Shown here piece after piece: positions 36,222-45,438 of a stretch of DNA of 64,000 nucleotides. Source of the DNA: Clostridium tetanomorphum (GTDB taxonomy: Bacteria > Bacillota > Clostridia > Clostridiales > Clostridiaceae); NCBI RefSeq assembly GCF_017873215.1, contig NZ_JAGGKA010000014.1:61131-125130 (forward strand), given 5' to 3'. The position numbers and the translations under genes are program-made. The notes under the pieces are model-generated. The model did no database searches, had not been told where the DNA came from, and saw only the letters and a list, made by a program, of their open reading frames with translations. How positions within the stretch are numbered: position 1 is the stretch's first letter; each line of letters opens with the position of its first letter.

Positions 36222-37379
36222 ATGTTGAAGAATATATGCATATTAGGAGGAACTGGTTCTATAGGATCTCAGGCATTAGATGTAATTAGAGATGAGAAAG
36301 ATAGTTTTTCATTAATAGCTGTTTCTGCTAATAAAAATTGGAAAGGTATTATAAATATTATAAATGAATTTAGTCCTAAATTTGTTGCTCTGATGGATAG
36401 TGTAGCTTATGAGAAAGTTAAAGTGTATTGTAATGATAATAATAAAAATACAGAAGTTCTATTTGGATTAGAGGGACTTAATATAATAGCTTCTTTAGAA
36501 GAAGTAGATGTGGTATTAACTTCTGTAGTTGGTATGATTGGCTTATATCCAACTTTAAAAGCTATAAAATCAGGAAAAGATATAGCTCTTGCTAATAAAG
36601 AAACTTTGGTGGTAGGGGGAGAAATAATCAAGAAGGAAGCTAAGAAAAGTAATATAAATATACTTCCTGTTGATTCGGAGCATGGAGCTATATTTCAATG
36701 TTTAAGAGGTAACTCTTATGAAGATGTAAACAAAATATTATTAACAGCTTCTGGCGGCCCTTTTCGGGGTAAAACTTTGCATGAATTAAAAAATGTTACT
36801 GTAGAAGATGCGCTTAATCATCCTAGATGGAATATGGGTAAAAAAATATCTATAGATTCAGCCACTCTTATGAATAAAGGATTAGAGGTTATAGAAGCTC
36901 ATTTCTTGTTTGATGTGGATTATAATAATATTCAGGTAATAGTTCATCCTGAAAGCATAATACATTCAATGGTAGAGTATAAAGATGGAAGTGTTATAGC
37001 GCAATTAGGGAGTACAGATATGAAACTTCCTATACAATATGCATTAAATTATCCTAAAAGAAAGGAAGCGGTGGTTGAAAAAATAGATTTTTATGCTATC
37101 AAGAATCTAACTTTTGAAAAGCCAGATATAGATACTTTTAAGCCTTTGAAATTAGCCTATGACGCAGGGAAAATAGGTGGATTAATGCCAGCAATTTTAA
37201 ATGGGGCTAATGAAGCAGCTGTAGAGCTTTTTATAAATAAAAGAATAGACTTTCTTACTATAGGAAATATATTAGAAGAAGCAATGAATAAATTTAGTAA
37301 TATAAAAAATCCTTCATTGGAAGAAATAATATATATAGATAAAAGAGTAAAGGAATATGTAAACAATACATTTATTTAA
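36222..37379 (+). CDS. dxr: 1-deoxy-D-xylulose 5-phosphate reductoisomerase
   Basis: First committed step of the MEP isoprenoid pathway, NADPH-dependent. The 385 residues show the Rossmann ILGGTGSIGSQALDVI, ALANKETLVVGG, VDSEHGAIFQCL (metal ligands) and GGPFRG plus HPRWNMGKKISIDSATLMNK. Together with ispG 1 kb downstream it marks the organism as an MEP-pathway user. rseP starts 12 nt later. Confidence 0.98.
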   Translation: MLKNICILGGTGSIGSQALDVIRDEKDSFSLIAVSANKNWKGIINIINEFSPKFVALMDSVAYEKVKVYCNDNNKNTEVLFGLEGLNIIASLEEVDVVLTSVVGMIGLYPTLKAIKSGKDIALANKETLVVGGEIIKKEAKKSNINILPVDSEHGAIFQCLRGNSYEDVNKILLTASGGPFRGKTLHELKNVTVEDALNHPRWNMGKKISIDSATLMNKGLEVIEAHFLFDVDYNNIQVIVHPESIIHSMVEYKDGSVIAQLGSTDMKLPIQYALNYPKRKEAVVEKIDFYAIKNLTFEKPDIDTFKPLKLAYDAGKIGGLMPAILNGANEAAVELFINKRIDFLTIGNILEEAMNKFSNIKNPSLEEIIYIDKRVKEYVNNTFI

Positions 37380-37391
37380 GGAGGAATATAC

Positions 37392-38414
37392 GTGAGTATT
37401 ATGAATATAATTGGTGCTATTTTTGCTTTTAGTTTATTAGTTATTGTACATGAATTTGGTCATTTTGCTTTAGCAAAATTAAATGGTGTTAAAGTAGAAG
37501 AATTTTCTATAGGTATGGGGCCTAAATTATTTGGTTTAAAAAAGGGAGAAACTCAATATAATGTAAAGTTATTACCTATAGGTGGATATGTAAGAATGCT
37601 TGGAGAAGATGGAGAAGAAACTACAGATGATAGAGCATTTTCAAATAAATCATCTCTTCAGAAATTAAGCATAGTTGCAGCAGGGCCTTTTATGAATTTA
37701 ATATTAGCAATAGTTCTGTTTGGAGTTATATCTGCAAGTAGAGGTTACTATGCACCTATAGTAGATAGAGTAGAAGCTAATAATCCAGCCCAAATTGCAG
37801 GTATCCAAAAAGGCGATGAAATATTAAAAGTGAATAATAAGAAAATATTAACTTGGGAAGATTTTGTAACTGAAGTTTATACTAATGGTAAATCTACTTT
37901 AAATATTACTTATAAAAGACAAGGAGAAGTTAAAACTACTAAAGTTACTCCTGTAAAGAATGAAGAAGAAAATAGATATGTTGTTGGAATTTATCCTACA
38001 GCTATAACAAATCCAAGTATAGGACAGTCAATTTCATATGGATTTGTTGAAACAAATTCTCTTATAAGTCAGACTTTTGGATTTTTAAAAACTATGTTCA
38101 AAGGCAAGGTATCAGTAAATGATTTTGGAGGACCATTAACTATTATAAAGGTATCGGGAAAAGCAGCAGAAGCGGGATTTTTAAGTTTAATGTCTTTTGC
38201 AGCTTATTTAAGCGTACAATTAGCTATATTTAATATTATTCCATTTCCAGCTTTGGATGGAGGATGGATTATTCTATTCTTAATTGAAATTATAACTAGA
38301 AGAAAAATAGATAGTAATAAAGTTGGTGTTATAAATTATATTGGATTTGCTATATTAATGACTTTAATGGTGCTAGTTACTGTAAAAGATATACTATATC
38401 CTGTTAATTTATAG
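37392..38414 (+). CDS. rseP: RIP metalloprotease RseP
   Basis: Site-2 intramembrane protease that clears remnant signal peptides and anti-sigma factors. The 340-residue membrane protein has the zinc motif HEFGH in the first helix (about residues 20-24), a PDZ domain (about 120-190, VEANNPAQIAGIQKGDEI), and the second-ligand motif NIIPFPALDGG (about 285-295). GTG start with AAGGAGGA. The dxr-rseP-ispG order is conserved. Confidence 0.95.
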   Translation: MSIMNIIGAIFAFSLLVIVHEFGHFALAKLNGVKVEEFSIGMGPKLFGLKKGETQYNVKLLPIGGYVRMLGEDGEETTDDRAFSNKSSLQKLSIVAAGPFMNLILAIVLFGVISASRGYYAPIVDRVEANNPAQIAGIQKGDEILKVNNKKILTWEDFVTEVYTNGKSTLNITYKRQGEVKTTKVTPVKNEEENRYVVGIYPTAITNPSIGQSISYGFVETNSLISQTFGFLKTMFKGKVSVNDFGGPLTIIKVSGKAAEAGFLSLMSFAAYLSVQLAIFNIIPFPALDGGWIILFLIEIITRRKIDSNKVGVINYIGFAILMTLMVLVTVKDILYPVNL

Positions 38415-38426
38415 GAGATGATAAGC

Positions 38427-39476
38427 ATGGAAAGGATAAAAACCAAAAAGATTAAGGTTGGAAATTTATATGTAGGAGGAGACTCCCCTATATCTGTTCA
38501 ATCGATGACTAATACAGATACTAGAAATGTAGATAAAACAGTAGAACAAATAAAGGCTTTAGAGAAAGCTGGCTGTCATATAGTAAGATGTGCAGTGCCA
38601 GATGAAGAGGCAGCTAAAGCAATAAAACATATAGTAAGTAGAATAGATGTACCTTTAGTTGCAGATATTCATTTTGATTATAGATTGGCATTACAATCTA
38701 TAGAAAATGGAGTAGCTGCTCTTAGAATTAATCCTGGTAATATTGGAAATATTAATCGTGTAAGAGAAGTAGCAGAAAGAGCAAAAGAAAAAAATATTCC
38801 TATAAGGATTGGAGTAAATTCAGGTTCTTTGGATAAAGAACTCCTAAAAAAATATGGAAAAGTATGCCCAGAAGCTTTAGTAGAAAGTGCTATGCAACAT
38901 GTAAGGATATTAGAAGAAGTTAATTTTTCAGATATTGTTATATCTATAAAGTCATCTAATGTTATGCAAATGATTGATAGCTATAGATTAATTTCAAAAC
39001 AAGTAGAGTATCCATTACATCTTGGTGTAACAGAAGCAGGAACTTTATGGAGAGGAACAATAAAATCAAGTATTGGAATAGGAACTCTTTTATCAGAAGG
39101 TATTGGAGATACTATAAGAGTATCACTTACAGGAGATCCTATAGAAGAAATAAAAACTGGAAGAGAGATACTAAAAGCTTTAGGGCTTTTAAACGGAGGG
39201 GTAGAATTTATATCTTGTCCAACTTGTGGAAGAACACAGATTAATCTTATAGAAATTGCTAAAGAAGTGGAAAAGAGGTTAGAAGGTGTTGAAAAAAATA
39301 TTAAAGTAGCAGTTATGGGGTGTATTGTCAATGGCCCTGGGGAAGCAAGAGAAGCAGACATAGGAATTGCCGGTGGAAAAGGTGAAGGGCTTATATTTAA
39401 AAAAGGAAAAATAGTTAAAAAAGTTAAGGAAGAGAACTTGTTACAAGAATTATTAAAAGAAATAGAAAACATGTAA
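38427..39476 (+). CDS. ispG: 4-hydroxy-3-methylbut-2-en-1-yl diphosphate synthase (flavodoxin)
   Basis: Iron-sulfur enzyme of the MEP pathway forming HMBPP. The 349 residues show SVQSMTNTDTRN, HFDYRLAL, LRINPGNIG and the cluster-binding cysteines in FISCPTCGRT (about 260-270) and MGCIVNGPGEA (about 300). ATG 38427 has AGGAG 9 nt upstream; the ATG at 38418 abuts that site. It is followed by a polC scar instead of proS/polC. Confidence 0.97.
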   Translation: MERIKTKKIKVGNLYVGGDSPISVQSMTNTDTRNVDKTVEQIKALEKAGCHIVRCAVPDEEAAKAIKHIVSRIDVPLVADIHFDYRLALQSIENGVAALRINPGNIGNINRVREVAERAKEKNIPIRIGVNSGSLDKELLKKYGKVCPEALVESAMQHVRILEEVNFSDIVISIKSSNVMQMIDSYRLISKQVEYPLHLGVTEAGTLWRGTIKSSIGIGTLLSEGIGDTIRVSLTGDPIEEIKTGREILKALGLLNGGVEFISCPTCGRTQINLIEIAKEVEKRLEGVEKNIKVAVMGCIVNGPGEAREADIGIAGGKGEGLIFKKGKIVKKVKEENLLQELLKEIENM

Positions 39477-39481
39477 AGTGA

Positions 39482-39649
39482 ATGTTAATAGATACTCAGT
39501 TAAAGATGTTACTTAAAATAAGCTATGAAATATATAAAAGAGGTATAAAATTTTAAAAGTAGATTTATATAAATCAGAAGCTTTTAGAAAATCATGGATG
39601 TTCTAAAGCATTGCCGGAAACTAATCAATTATCTTTATTTAATTTATAA
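39482..39649 (+). pseudogene. polC: Remnant of DNA polymerase III PolC, extreme C-terminus
   Basis: Translated across two frame changes, this stretch reads SYEIYKRGIKF (39521-39553), then one base out of frame KVDLYKSEAFR (39556-39588), then in another frame LLENHGCSKALPETNQLSLF to a stop at 39649 (39581-39649). These match the last ~120 residues of PolC with an internal deletion: VDLYKSEAFR comes from the region before the final helix-hairpin segment, and ENHGC..LPETNQLSLF is the C-terminal tail with the clamp-binding QLSLF. polC normally lies between ispG and rimP in clostridia. No start or intact domain remains. Confidence 0.8.
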
Positions 39650-39686
39650 TAATTAGTTATGCTGTAAATATAATGTTAACTTTTCC

Positions 39687-39715
39687 TTGAAATAACCTAT
39701 ACGTTATGATACAAT
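39687..39715 (+). promoter_or_regulatory. Sigma-A promoter for the rimP-nusA-infB operon
   Basis: TTGAAA, 17-nt spacer, TACAAT with TGA upstream (extended -10). It gives a leader of about 150 nt. Confidence 0.68.
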
Positions 39716-39752
39716 GGGAACTAGTAAGATTACCGATAATTATTTTGACGGA

Positions 39753-39785
39753 GAAGAGTGGGTGAAGGCCCGCTCTTTCTATTTG
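39753..39785 (+). terminator. First attenuator-like hairpin in the rimP-nusA leader
   Basis: Stem GAAGAGTGGG / CCCGCTCTTT (one G-U) with a TGAAGG loop and the tail CTATTTG. It lies between the promoter and rimP, so it can act on the operon itself. Confidence 0.65.
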
Positions 39786-39788
39786 TAT

Positions 39789-39814
39789 AAAACGCAACTT
39801 ATGTTGCGTTTTTA
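39789..39814 (+). terminator. Second attenuator-like terminator in the rimP-nusA leader
   Basis: Ten-bp stem AAAACGCAAC / GTTGCGTTTT, loop TTAT, then T's. It stands 60 nt before rimP. Confidence 0.75.
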
Positions 39815-39873
39815 AATTAATATCGTATGTAATTTGTAATTTACCACAAAATAATAAATAAGGAGGGATTGCT

Positions 39874-40335
39874 ATGAACAAAGAAAATTTAATCAAAGAA
39901 CTAAATACTTTAATAGAACCTATAGTTAATAAATTAAATTATGAATTATATCATTTAGAATTTGTTAAGGAAAGTGGAGAAAATTATTTAAGAATATATA
40001 TAGATACTGAAAAAGGAATAGGGCTTGAAGATTGTGAAAAAGTTAGTAGAACCATTAGTGATATGCTAGATGAAGTTGATCCAATAGAAGAAAGCTATTA
40101 TTTGGAAGTATCATCTCCTGGAATAGATAGAGAATTATATAATGATAAACATTTAGAGAAAAATTTAAATTCAGAGGTATCAATAAAACTTTCATCCTTA
40201 CTTAATGGAAATAAAAAATATGAAGGAACACTAAAATACTTTGACAGTGCTTGTATAAAAATTGAGAGCGAAGGAAAAGAAATAGTTATTCCAAGAGAAA
40301 AAATTCAAAAAATTAAATTAAAAGTAGAATTTTAA
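39874..40335 (+). CDS. rimP: Ribosome maturation factor RimP
   Basis: Needed for 30S subunit maturation. The 153-residue protein shows LIEPIVNKLNYELYHLEFVKE, YIDTEKGIGLEDCEKVSRTISD and the signature YYLEVSSPGIDREL, with a C-terminal Sm-like domain. AGGAGGGA lies before the ATG. It is the first gene of the nusA-infB operon. Confidence 0.95.
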   Translation: MNKENLIKELNTLIEPIVNKLNYELYHLEFVKESGENYLRIYIDTEKGIGLEDCEKVSRTISDMLDEVDPIEESYYLEVSSPGIDRELYNDKHLEKNLNSEVSIKLSSLLNGNKKYEGTLKYFDSACIKIESEGKEIVIPREKIQKIKLKVEF

Positions 40336-40354
40336 AAGGAGGTTTAGTAAGAAA

Positions 40355-41404
40355 ATGAACGAGGAGTTTGTAGAAGCACTAAGAGAAATAGTTAAAGAAA
40401 AAGGAATTTGTGAAGATTTAATATTTAATACTATAGAAGACGCTTTAGTTGCGGCATATAAGAAAAACTATGCAAAACAAGGAGCTACAAATCAAAATGT
40501 AATAGTAAATATGAATAGAGAAACTGGAGAAATAAATGTTTATTCTAGAAAAACAGTAGTTGACGAAGTTTTGGATGAATTGAATGATATATCACTTGAT
40601 GATGCTAAAGAAATAGATCCAAGATATGAACTAGGAGAGGTAGTAAACATTGAAGTAACTCCTAAAAAGTTTGGAAGAGTAGCTGCTCAAGCTGCAAAAC
40701 AGGTAGTTATTCAAAGAATAAAAGAAGAGGAAAGAAGACTTGTATATAATGAATTCAGTGAAAAAGAATGTGATATAATAACTGGAACAGTTATAAGAAA
40801 AGACAAAGCTAATGTATTTGTTGATTTAGGAAAAATTGAAGCTGTACTTGGACCAAATGAACAAATGTTAGGGGAAAGTTATAATTTCAATGAAAAATTA
40901 AAATTATATATAGTTGAAGTGAAGAATACTACTAAAGGAGCTCAGGTGGTAGTATCAAGAACTCATCCAGGCTTGGTTAAGAGATTATTTGAATTAGAAG
41001 TGCCAGAAATATATAATGGTATTGTAGAAATAAAAAGCATAGCTAGAGAAGCTGGATCTAGAACAAAAATAGCTGTACATTCTAATGAAGATAATGTTGA
41101 TCCTATGGGAGCATGTGTTGGTCCAAAAGGTATAAGAGTTCAAAATATAGTAAATGAGCTTAAAAATGAAAAAATTGATATAATAAAGTGGAGTAAGCTT
41201 CCAGATGAATACATTGCTAATGCATTAAGTCCAGCTAAGGTATTAGATGTTGATGTAGATGAAGATAATAAATCAGCAAAAGTAGTGGTAGAAGATAATC
41301 AACTTTCATTAGCTATAGGTAAAGAAGGTCAAAATGTAAGACTTGCAGCAAAGCTTACAGGTTGGAAAATTGACATAAAAAGTTCATCTCAAGTTAATGA
41401 ATAA
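40355..41404 (+). CDS. nusA: Transcription termination/antitermination protein NusA
   Basis: Binds RNA polymerase and controls pausing and termination. The 349 residues comprise the N-terminal polymerase-binding domain, an S1 domain (about 135-200, ITGTVIRKDKANVFVDLG) and two KH domains (GACVGPKGIRVQNIVNEL about 249; LAIGKEGQNVRLAAKL about 315). As in other Firmicutes it lacks the C-terminal acidic repeats of E. coli NusA. AAAAGGAGG lies upstream of the ATG. Confidence 0.97.
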   Translation: MNEEFVEALREIVKEKGICEDLIFNTIEDALVAAYKKNYAKQGATNQNVIVNMNRETGEINVYSRKTVVDEVLDELNDISLDDAKEIDPRYELGEVVNIEVTPKKFGRVAAQAAKQVVIQRIKEEERRLVYNEFSEKECDIITGTVIRKDKANVFVDLGKIEAVLGPNEQMLGESYNFNEKLKLYIVEVKNTTKGAQVVVSRTHPGLVKRLFELEVPEIYNGIVEIKSIAREAGSRTKIAVHSNEDNVDPMGACVGPKGIRVQNIVNELKNEKIDIIKWSKLPDEYIANALSPAKVLDVDVDEDNKSAKVVVEDNQLSLAIGKEGQNVRLAAKLTGWKIDIKSSSQVNE

Positions 41405-41434
41405 TCAAGGCTAAAGAAGGAAGGTGGTTATTTT

Positions 41435-41704
41435 ATGAAAGTAAAAAAAATACCTGAAAGAATGTGCACTGGATGTATGGAAATGAGACCTAAAAGAGAG
41501 CTTATAAGAGTTGTTAAAAACAAAGAAGGAGAAGTTTCTATAGATTTAACTGGTAAAAAGCCTGGTAGAGGTGCATATATTTGCAAAAGTACAGGTTGTC
41601 TTCAAAAAGCCTTTAAAAGTAAAAAATTAGAGAGAAATTTGGAAACCACTATAAGTGAAGAAATCTATAACAAATTGAAGGAAGAGATAGATAGTGAAAA
41701 ATAA
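41435..41704 (+). CDS. rnpM: YlxR family protein, RNase P modulator RnpM
   Basis: An 89-residue YlxR/DUF448 protein. Recent work in Bacillus links the family to RNase P modulation. It shows the cysteine motif RMCTGCMEMRPKRELIR (about 9-25) and KPGRGAYICKSTGCLQKA. The ATG has AAGGTGG upstream. Its 3' end overlaps ylxQ by 11 nt. Confidence 0.92.
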   Translation: MKVKKIPERMCTGCMEMRPKRELIRVVKNKEGEVSIDLTGKKPGRGAYICKSTGCLQKAFKSKKLERNLETTISEEIYNKLKEEIDSEK

Positions 41705-42002
41705 ATTTATTTCTTTTCTAGGTATAGTGAAAAAAGCTGGGAAATGTATAGAAGGATACAACAAATGCGAAGAAGCTTTAAGAAAAGACAAATGCTATTT
41801 AGTTATTGTATCAAAAGAAGCTTCACAAAATACAAAAGAAAAGTTTAGTAGAATGGCCCTTAACAGAAATATTCCTGTTATTAGTGAGTGCAATGGAGAA
41901 GATTTATGTCAAATATTAGGAAGGGATAGAATAAATATAGTTGGAGTATCAGATATGTCCATGGCTGAAAAGTTGCTAGAACTATGGGAAGATAAAAAAT
42001 AA
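41694..42002 (+). CDS. L7Ae-family ribosomal protein YlxQ
   Basis: A 102-residue L7Ae/L30e-type protein that likely binds kink-turn RNA. It shows [38 protein letters not shown] and the C-terminal [13 protein letters not shown]. It starts with GTG inside rnpM, overlapping by 11 nt. The position nusA-rnpM-ylxQ-infB is conserved in Firmicutes. Confidence 0.9.
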   Translation: MKNKFISFLGIVKKAGKCIEGYNKCEEALRKDKCYLVIVSKEASQNTKEKFSRMALNRNIPVISECNGEDLCQILGRDRINIVGVSDMSMAEKLLELWEDKK

Positions 42003-42025
42003 AATTAGTCTCGGGGGTGAATGTT

Positions 42026-44107
42026 TTGTCAAAAATTAGAGTATATGAATTAGCAAAGGAATTAGGAATATCCAGCAAAGAACTAATAAATTTATTAAGA
42101 GATGAGTTTGGCATAGAAGTAAAAAATCATATGAGTGTTATTGAAGAAGAGGATGCTCAATTAATAAACGAACTATTTTCAGAAGATAATAAAAAAGCTT
42201 CTGATATTAGTAATTCAGAAAATGATATAGAAGAAGAATATTCTGAATTGGAAGAAGAAAAGATAAAAACAAAAAAGAAGAATAGAAGAGGTAAAGAGAT
42301 TTTGAGTGATGAAAAAACAAATGAAAATGTAATAAAAGATACTAAAGAAGAAATTATAATAGAAATGAATGATACTATAACTGTTAAAGAGTTTGCAGAT
42401 AAGCTAGAAAAACCTTATACAGAAGTAATAAAAGAACTTATATTTATGGGAGTTATGGCAGCGGTAAATCAAGAAATTGACTTTGAAACTGCAGAAAAAT
42501 TAGGTGAAAAATTAGGTGCTTTAGTAGTATTAAAAGAACAAAATTTAGAATTAGAAGCCATAGAACAAGAAGACGAAGATGATGAAGAAGGAAAGAAAAA
42601 AAGACCAGCAGTAGTAACTGTTATGGGGCATGTTGATCATGGTAAAACTTCTTTATTGGATGCTATAAAACAATCAAAAGTTGCAGCTTCTGAAGCAGGT
42701 GGTATAACTCAGCATATTGGTGCTTATACTGTAAATATAAATGGAGAAAAAATAACTTTCTTAGATACTCCAGGACATGAAGCTTTTACAGCAATGAGAG
42801 CAAGAGGTGCTCAAATAACAGATATAGTTATATTAGTTGTAGCTGCAGATGATGGAATAATGCCTCAAACAGAAGAAGCAATAAATCACTGTAAAGCAGC
42901 AAATGTTCCAATAATAGTTGCAATAAATAAAATGGATAGACCAGGTGCTAATCCTGATAGAGTAAAACAGCAGTTATCAGAGAAAGGATTACTTGCAGAA
43001 GACTGGGGTGGAGATACAATAACTGTACCAGTGTCTGCACATACAAGGGAAGGATTAGACTCTTTATTAGAAATGGTTCTTTTAACAGCAGAAATGGAAG
43101 AACTTAAAGCAAATCCTAATAGAAATGCAAAAGGAACGGTAATAGAAGCAAAGCTTGACAAAGGAAGAGGAGCTGTAGCCTCATTACTTATACAAAATGG
43201 TACTTTACATGCTGGTGATTCTATAATAGTTGGTACTACTTATGGAAGAATAAGAGCTATGTTTGATGATAAAGGAAAGAAGATAAAATCAGCAGGACCA
43301 TCTATACCAGTAGAGATATTAGGACTATCAGAAGTACCAGCAGCAGGAGATAGATTTCATGTTGTTAAAGATGAAAAAACTGCTAGGGATATGGCAGAAA
43401 AGAGAAAAGAAAAAGCTAGGAGTGAATATTTACAATCAACTCATAAAGTATCTTTAGAAGATTTATATAATCAGATAAAAGAAGGAAAAATAAAAGAGTT
43501 GAACATAATTGTAAAGGCAGATGTTCAAGGTTCTATAGAAGCAGTAAGACAGTCCTTTGAAAAACTTTCAACTGATGAGATAAAAGTTAGAGTTATACAT
43601 GGAGCTGTAGGAGCAATCACAGAAACAGATGTTACTCTAGCCAATGCATCTAATGCAATTATAATAGGATTCAATGTAAGACCAGATTCTAATGCTATAG
43701 CTGCTGCGGATAAAGAAAATGTAGATATTAAAACTTATAGAGTTATATATACTGCTATAGAAGATATAAAATCAGCTATGTTAGGTATGCTTGAGCCTGA
43801 TTATAAAGAAGTAGTGTTAGGAAGAGTAGAAGTTAGACGAACTTATAAGATTTCCAATGTAGGAACTGTAGCAGGCTGTTATGTTTTAAATGGAAAGATC
43901 ACAAGAAATTCAAGCGTAAGGATTATAAGAGACGGAATAGTTATAAATGAATCTGAATTATCATCCTTAAAGAGATTTAAAGATGATGCTAAAGAAGTTG
44001 CAACAGGTTATGAATGTGGACTTATGGTTGAGAAATTTAATGACCTTAAAGAAGGAGATATAATAGAAGCTTATACTATGGAAGAAATAAAAAAAGATAA
44101 GCTATGA
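42026..44107 (+). CDS. infB: Translation initiation factor IF-2
   Basis: GTPase placing initiator tRNA on the ribosome. From TTG 42026 it has 693 residues: an N-terminal [18 protein letters not shown] helix, a charged linker (about 50-110), a second IF2_N domain, then the G domain with [12 protein letters not shown] (about 200), [15 protein letters not shown] and NKMD, and three C-terminal domains. GGGGG lies 8 nt before TTG 42026, whereas the in-frame GTG at 42017 lies inside it. The linker is much shorter than in E. coli. Confidence 0.96.
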   Translation: MSKIRVYELAKELGISSKELINLLRDEFGIEVKNHMSVIEEEDAQLINELFSEDNKKASDISNSENDIEEEYSELEEEKIKTKKKNRRGKEILSDEKTNENVIKDTKEEIIIEMNDTITVKEFADKLEKPYTEVIKELIFMGVMAAVNQEIDFETAEKLGEKLGALVVLKEQNLELEAIEQEDEDDEEGKKKRPAVVTVMGHVDHGKTSLLDAIKQSKVAASEAGGITQHIGAYTVNINGEKITFLDTPGHEAFTAMRARGAQITDIVILVVAADDGIMPQTEEAINHCKAANVPIIVAINKMDRPGANPDRVKQQLSEKGLLAEDWGGDTITVPVSAHTREGLDSLLEMVLLTAEMEELKANPNRNAKGTVIEAKLDKGRGAVASLLIQNGTLHAGDSIIVGTTYGRIRAMFDDKGKKIKSAGPSIPVEILGLSEVPAAGDRFHVVKDEKTARDMAEKRKEKARSEYLQSTHKVSLEDLYNQIKEGKIKELNIIVKADVQGSIEAVRQSFEKLSTDEIKVRVIHGAVGAITETDVTLANASNAIIIGFNVRPDSNAIAAADKENVDIKTYRVIYTAIEDIKSAMLGMLEPDYKEVVLGRVEVRRTYKISNVGTVAGCYVLNGKITRNSSVRIIRDGIVINESELSSLKRFKDDAKEVATGYECGLMVEKFNDLKEGDIIEAYTMEEIKKDKL

Positions 44108-44123
44108 TTAGGAGTGAATTTAT

Positions 44124-44489
44124 ATGGCTAAATATAGATCTGGAAGAATAAACGAAGAAGTAAAAAAAGAAGTATCAAGTATAATTCGTGAAGATATTAA
44201 AGATCCAAGAATGAGTGGAATGGTTAGTGTAACCAAAGTAGATGTTACAAAAGATTTAAGATATGCTAAAGTATATGTAAGTATTTTTGGAGATAAACAA
44301 GTAAAAAATGATACTTTAAGTGCTTTAAAAAGTTCTAGTGGATTTATAAGAAGAGAAATTGGTCATAGAATAAATCTAAGATATACGCCAGAAATAATAA
44401 TAGAATTAGATGAAACTATAGAACATGGTATGCACATAGATGCACTACTTGCCGAAATAAAGGAGAGAGAAAGCCATGATAATGAATAA
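44124..44489 (+). CDS. rbfA: 30S ribosome-binding factor A
   Basis: Cold-adaptation and 16S processing factor. The 121-residue KH-like protein shows RINEEVKKEVSSIIRE, DPRMSGMVSVTKVDVTKDLRYA and the C-terminal ELDETIEHGMHIDALL. TAGGAG lies before the ATG. It overlaps nrnA by 14 nt. Confidence 0.96.
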   Translation: MAKYRSGRINEEVKKEVSSIIREDIKDPRMSGMVSVTKVDVTKDLRYAKVYVSIFGDKQVKNDTLSALKSSSGFIRREIGHRINLRYTPEIIIELDETIEHGMHIDALLAEIKERESHDNE

Positions 44490-45438
44490 AATATTGGAGG
44501 TTATAAAGAAAAGTGAAAATATAGCAATAACTTTCCATACTTCCCCAGATGGAGATTCTATAGGTAGCTCATTAGGACTTTTACAAGGAATTAGAAAACT
44601 TGACAAAAAAGCATATATCATATGTAAAGAAAATATTCCAGAAAATTTTAAGTTTTTGCCATGTAGTGAAGAAATAAATGGAGAAAACTCAGAAGTCAAA
44701 GATGGAACGGATTGTGTAATTGTTTTAGACTGCGGAAACTATGAAAGAGTAAATGCAAATATAGATTTAGACAATAAAAAATATACTTTTATAAATATAG
44801 ACCATCATATATCTAATGGATTATATGGAGATTTAAACTTTGTAGATACGAATGCTTCATGTATGGGGGAAATTGTATATCAAATGTTAAGATCACTAGG
44901 AGTAAATGTTGACAAAGATATAGCTTCTTGTTTATATACATCAATTTTAACAGATACAGGTTCTTTTAGACATTCAAATGTAACATCTATTACTCATAGT
45001 ATAGCAGGAGATTTGATAAATACTGGTATTGACTTTAGTGATATACATAGAAAAGTATTTGATAACAAAGAATTCAATAGATTTAAATTATATGGTGTAG
45101 TATTTAATAACATGGAATTAATTAATAATAAAATATGTGTAATGAAAATACCACAGGAGATATTTGCAGAATTAAACATAGAGTCAGGTACAGATACTTC
45201 AGATGTAGTATCCTTTGGTAATAGCATAAAAACCGTAGAAGTAACAATGTTATTAAAAGAAAAAGATGAAGAAATAAAGTTAAGTTTAAGATCTAAATCA
45301 AAAGTAGATGTTAGAAAAATTGCAGAAACTCTTGGTGGTGGAGGACATATAAGAGCAGCAGGAGCTTCTATAAAAGGTAAATCACTAGAAGAAGTAAAAA
45401 ATATTGTGTTAGAACTAATAAAAAAAGAGTTGATATAA
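44476..45438 (+). CDS. nrnA: DHH-family nanoRNase/pAp phosphatase NrnA
   Basis: Degrades very short RNAs and dephosphorylates 3',5'-pAp. The 320 residues have the DHH domain (ITFHTSPDGDSIGSSLGL, DCVIVLDCGN, NIDHHISNGLYGD about 112) and a DHHA1 domain at the C-terminus (GGGGHIRAAGASI, about 290). The start overlaps rbfA, and the stop is immediately followed by the truB ATG, indicating coupled translation of the set. Confidence 0.93.
   Translation: MIMNKILEVIKKSENIAITFHTSPDGDSIGSSLGLLQGIRKLDKKAYIICKENIPENFKFLPCSEEINGENSEVKDGTDCVIVLDCGNYERVNANIDLDNKKYTFINIDHHISNGLYGDLNFVDTNASCMGEIVYQMLRSLGVNVDKDIASCLYTSILTDTGSFRHSNVTSITHSIAGDLINTGIDFSDIHRKVFDNKEFNRFKLYGVVFNNMELINNKICVMKIPQEIFAELNIESGTDTSDVVSFGNSIKTVEVTMLLKEKDEEIKLSLRSKSKVDVRKIAETLGGGGHIRAAGASIKGKSLEEVKNIVLELIKKELI

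Noticed and set aside
38981..39472. 163-codon ORF antisense to ispG
   Set aside because: Pro/Ser/Phe-rich shadow; ispG is intact and conserved on the other strand.
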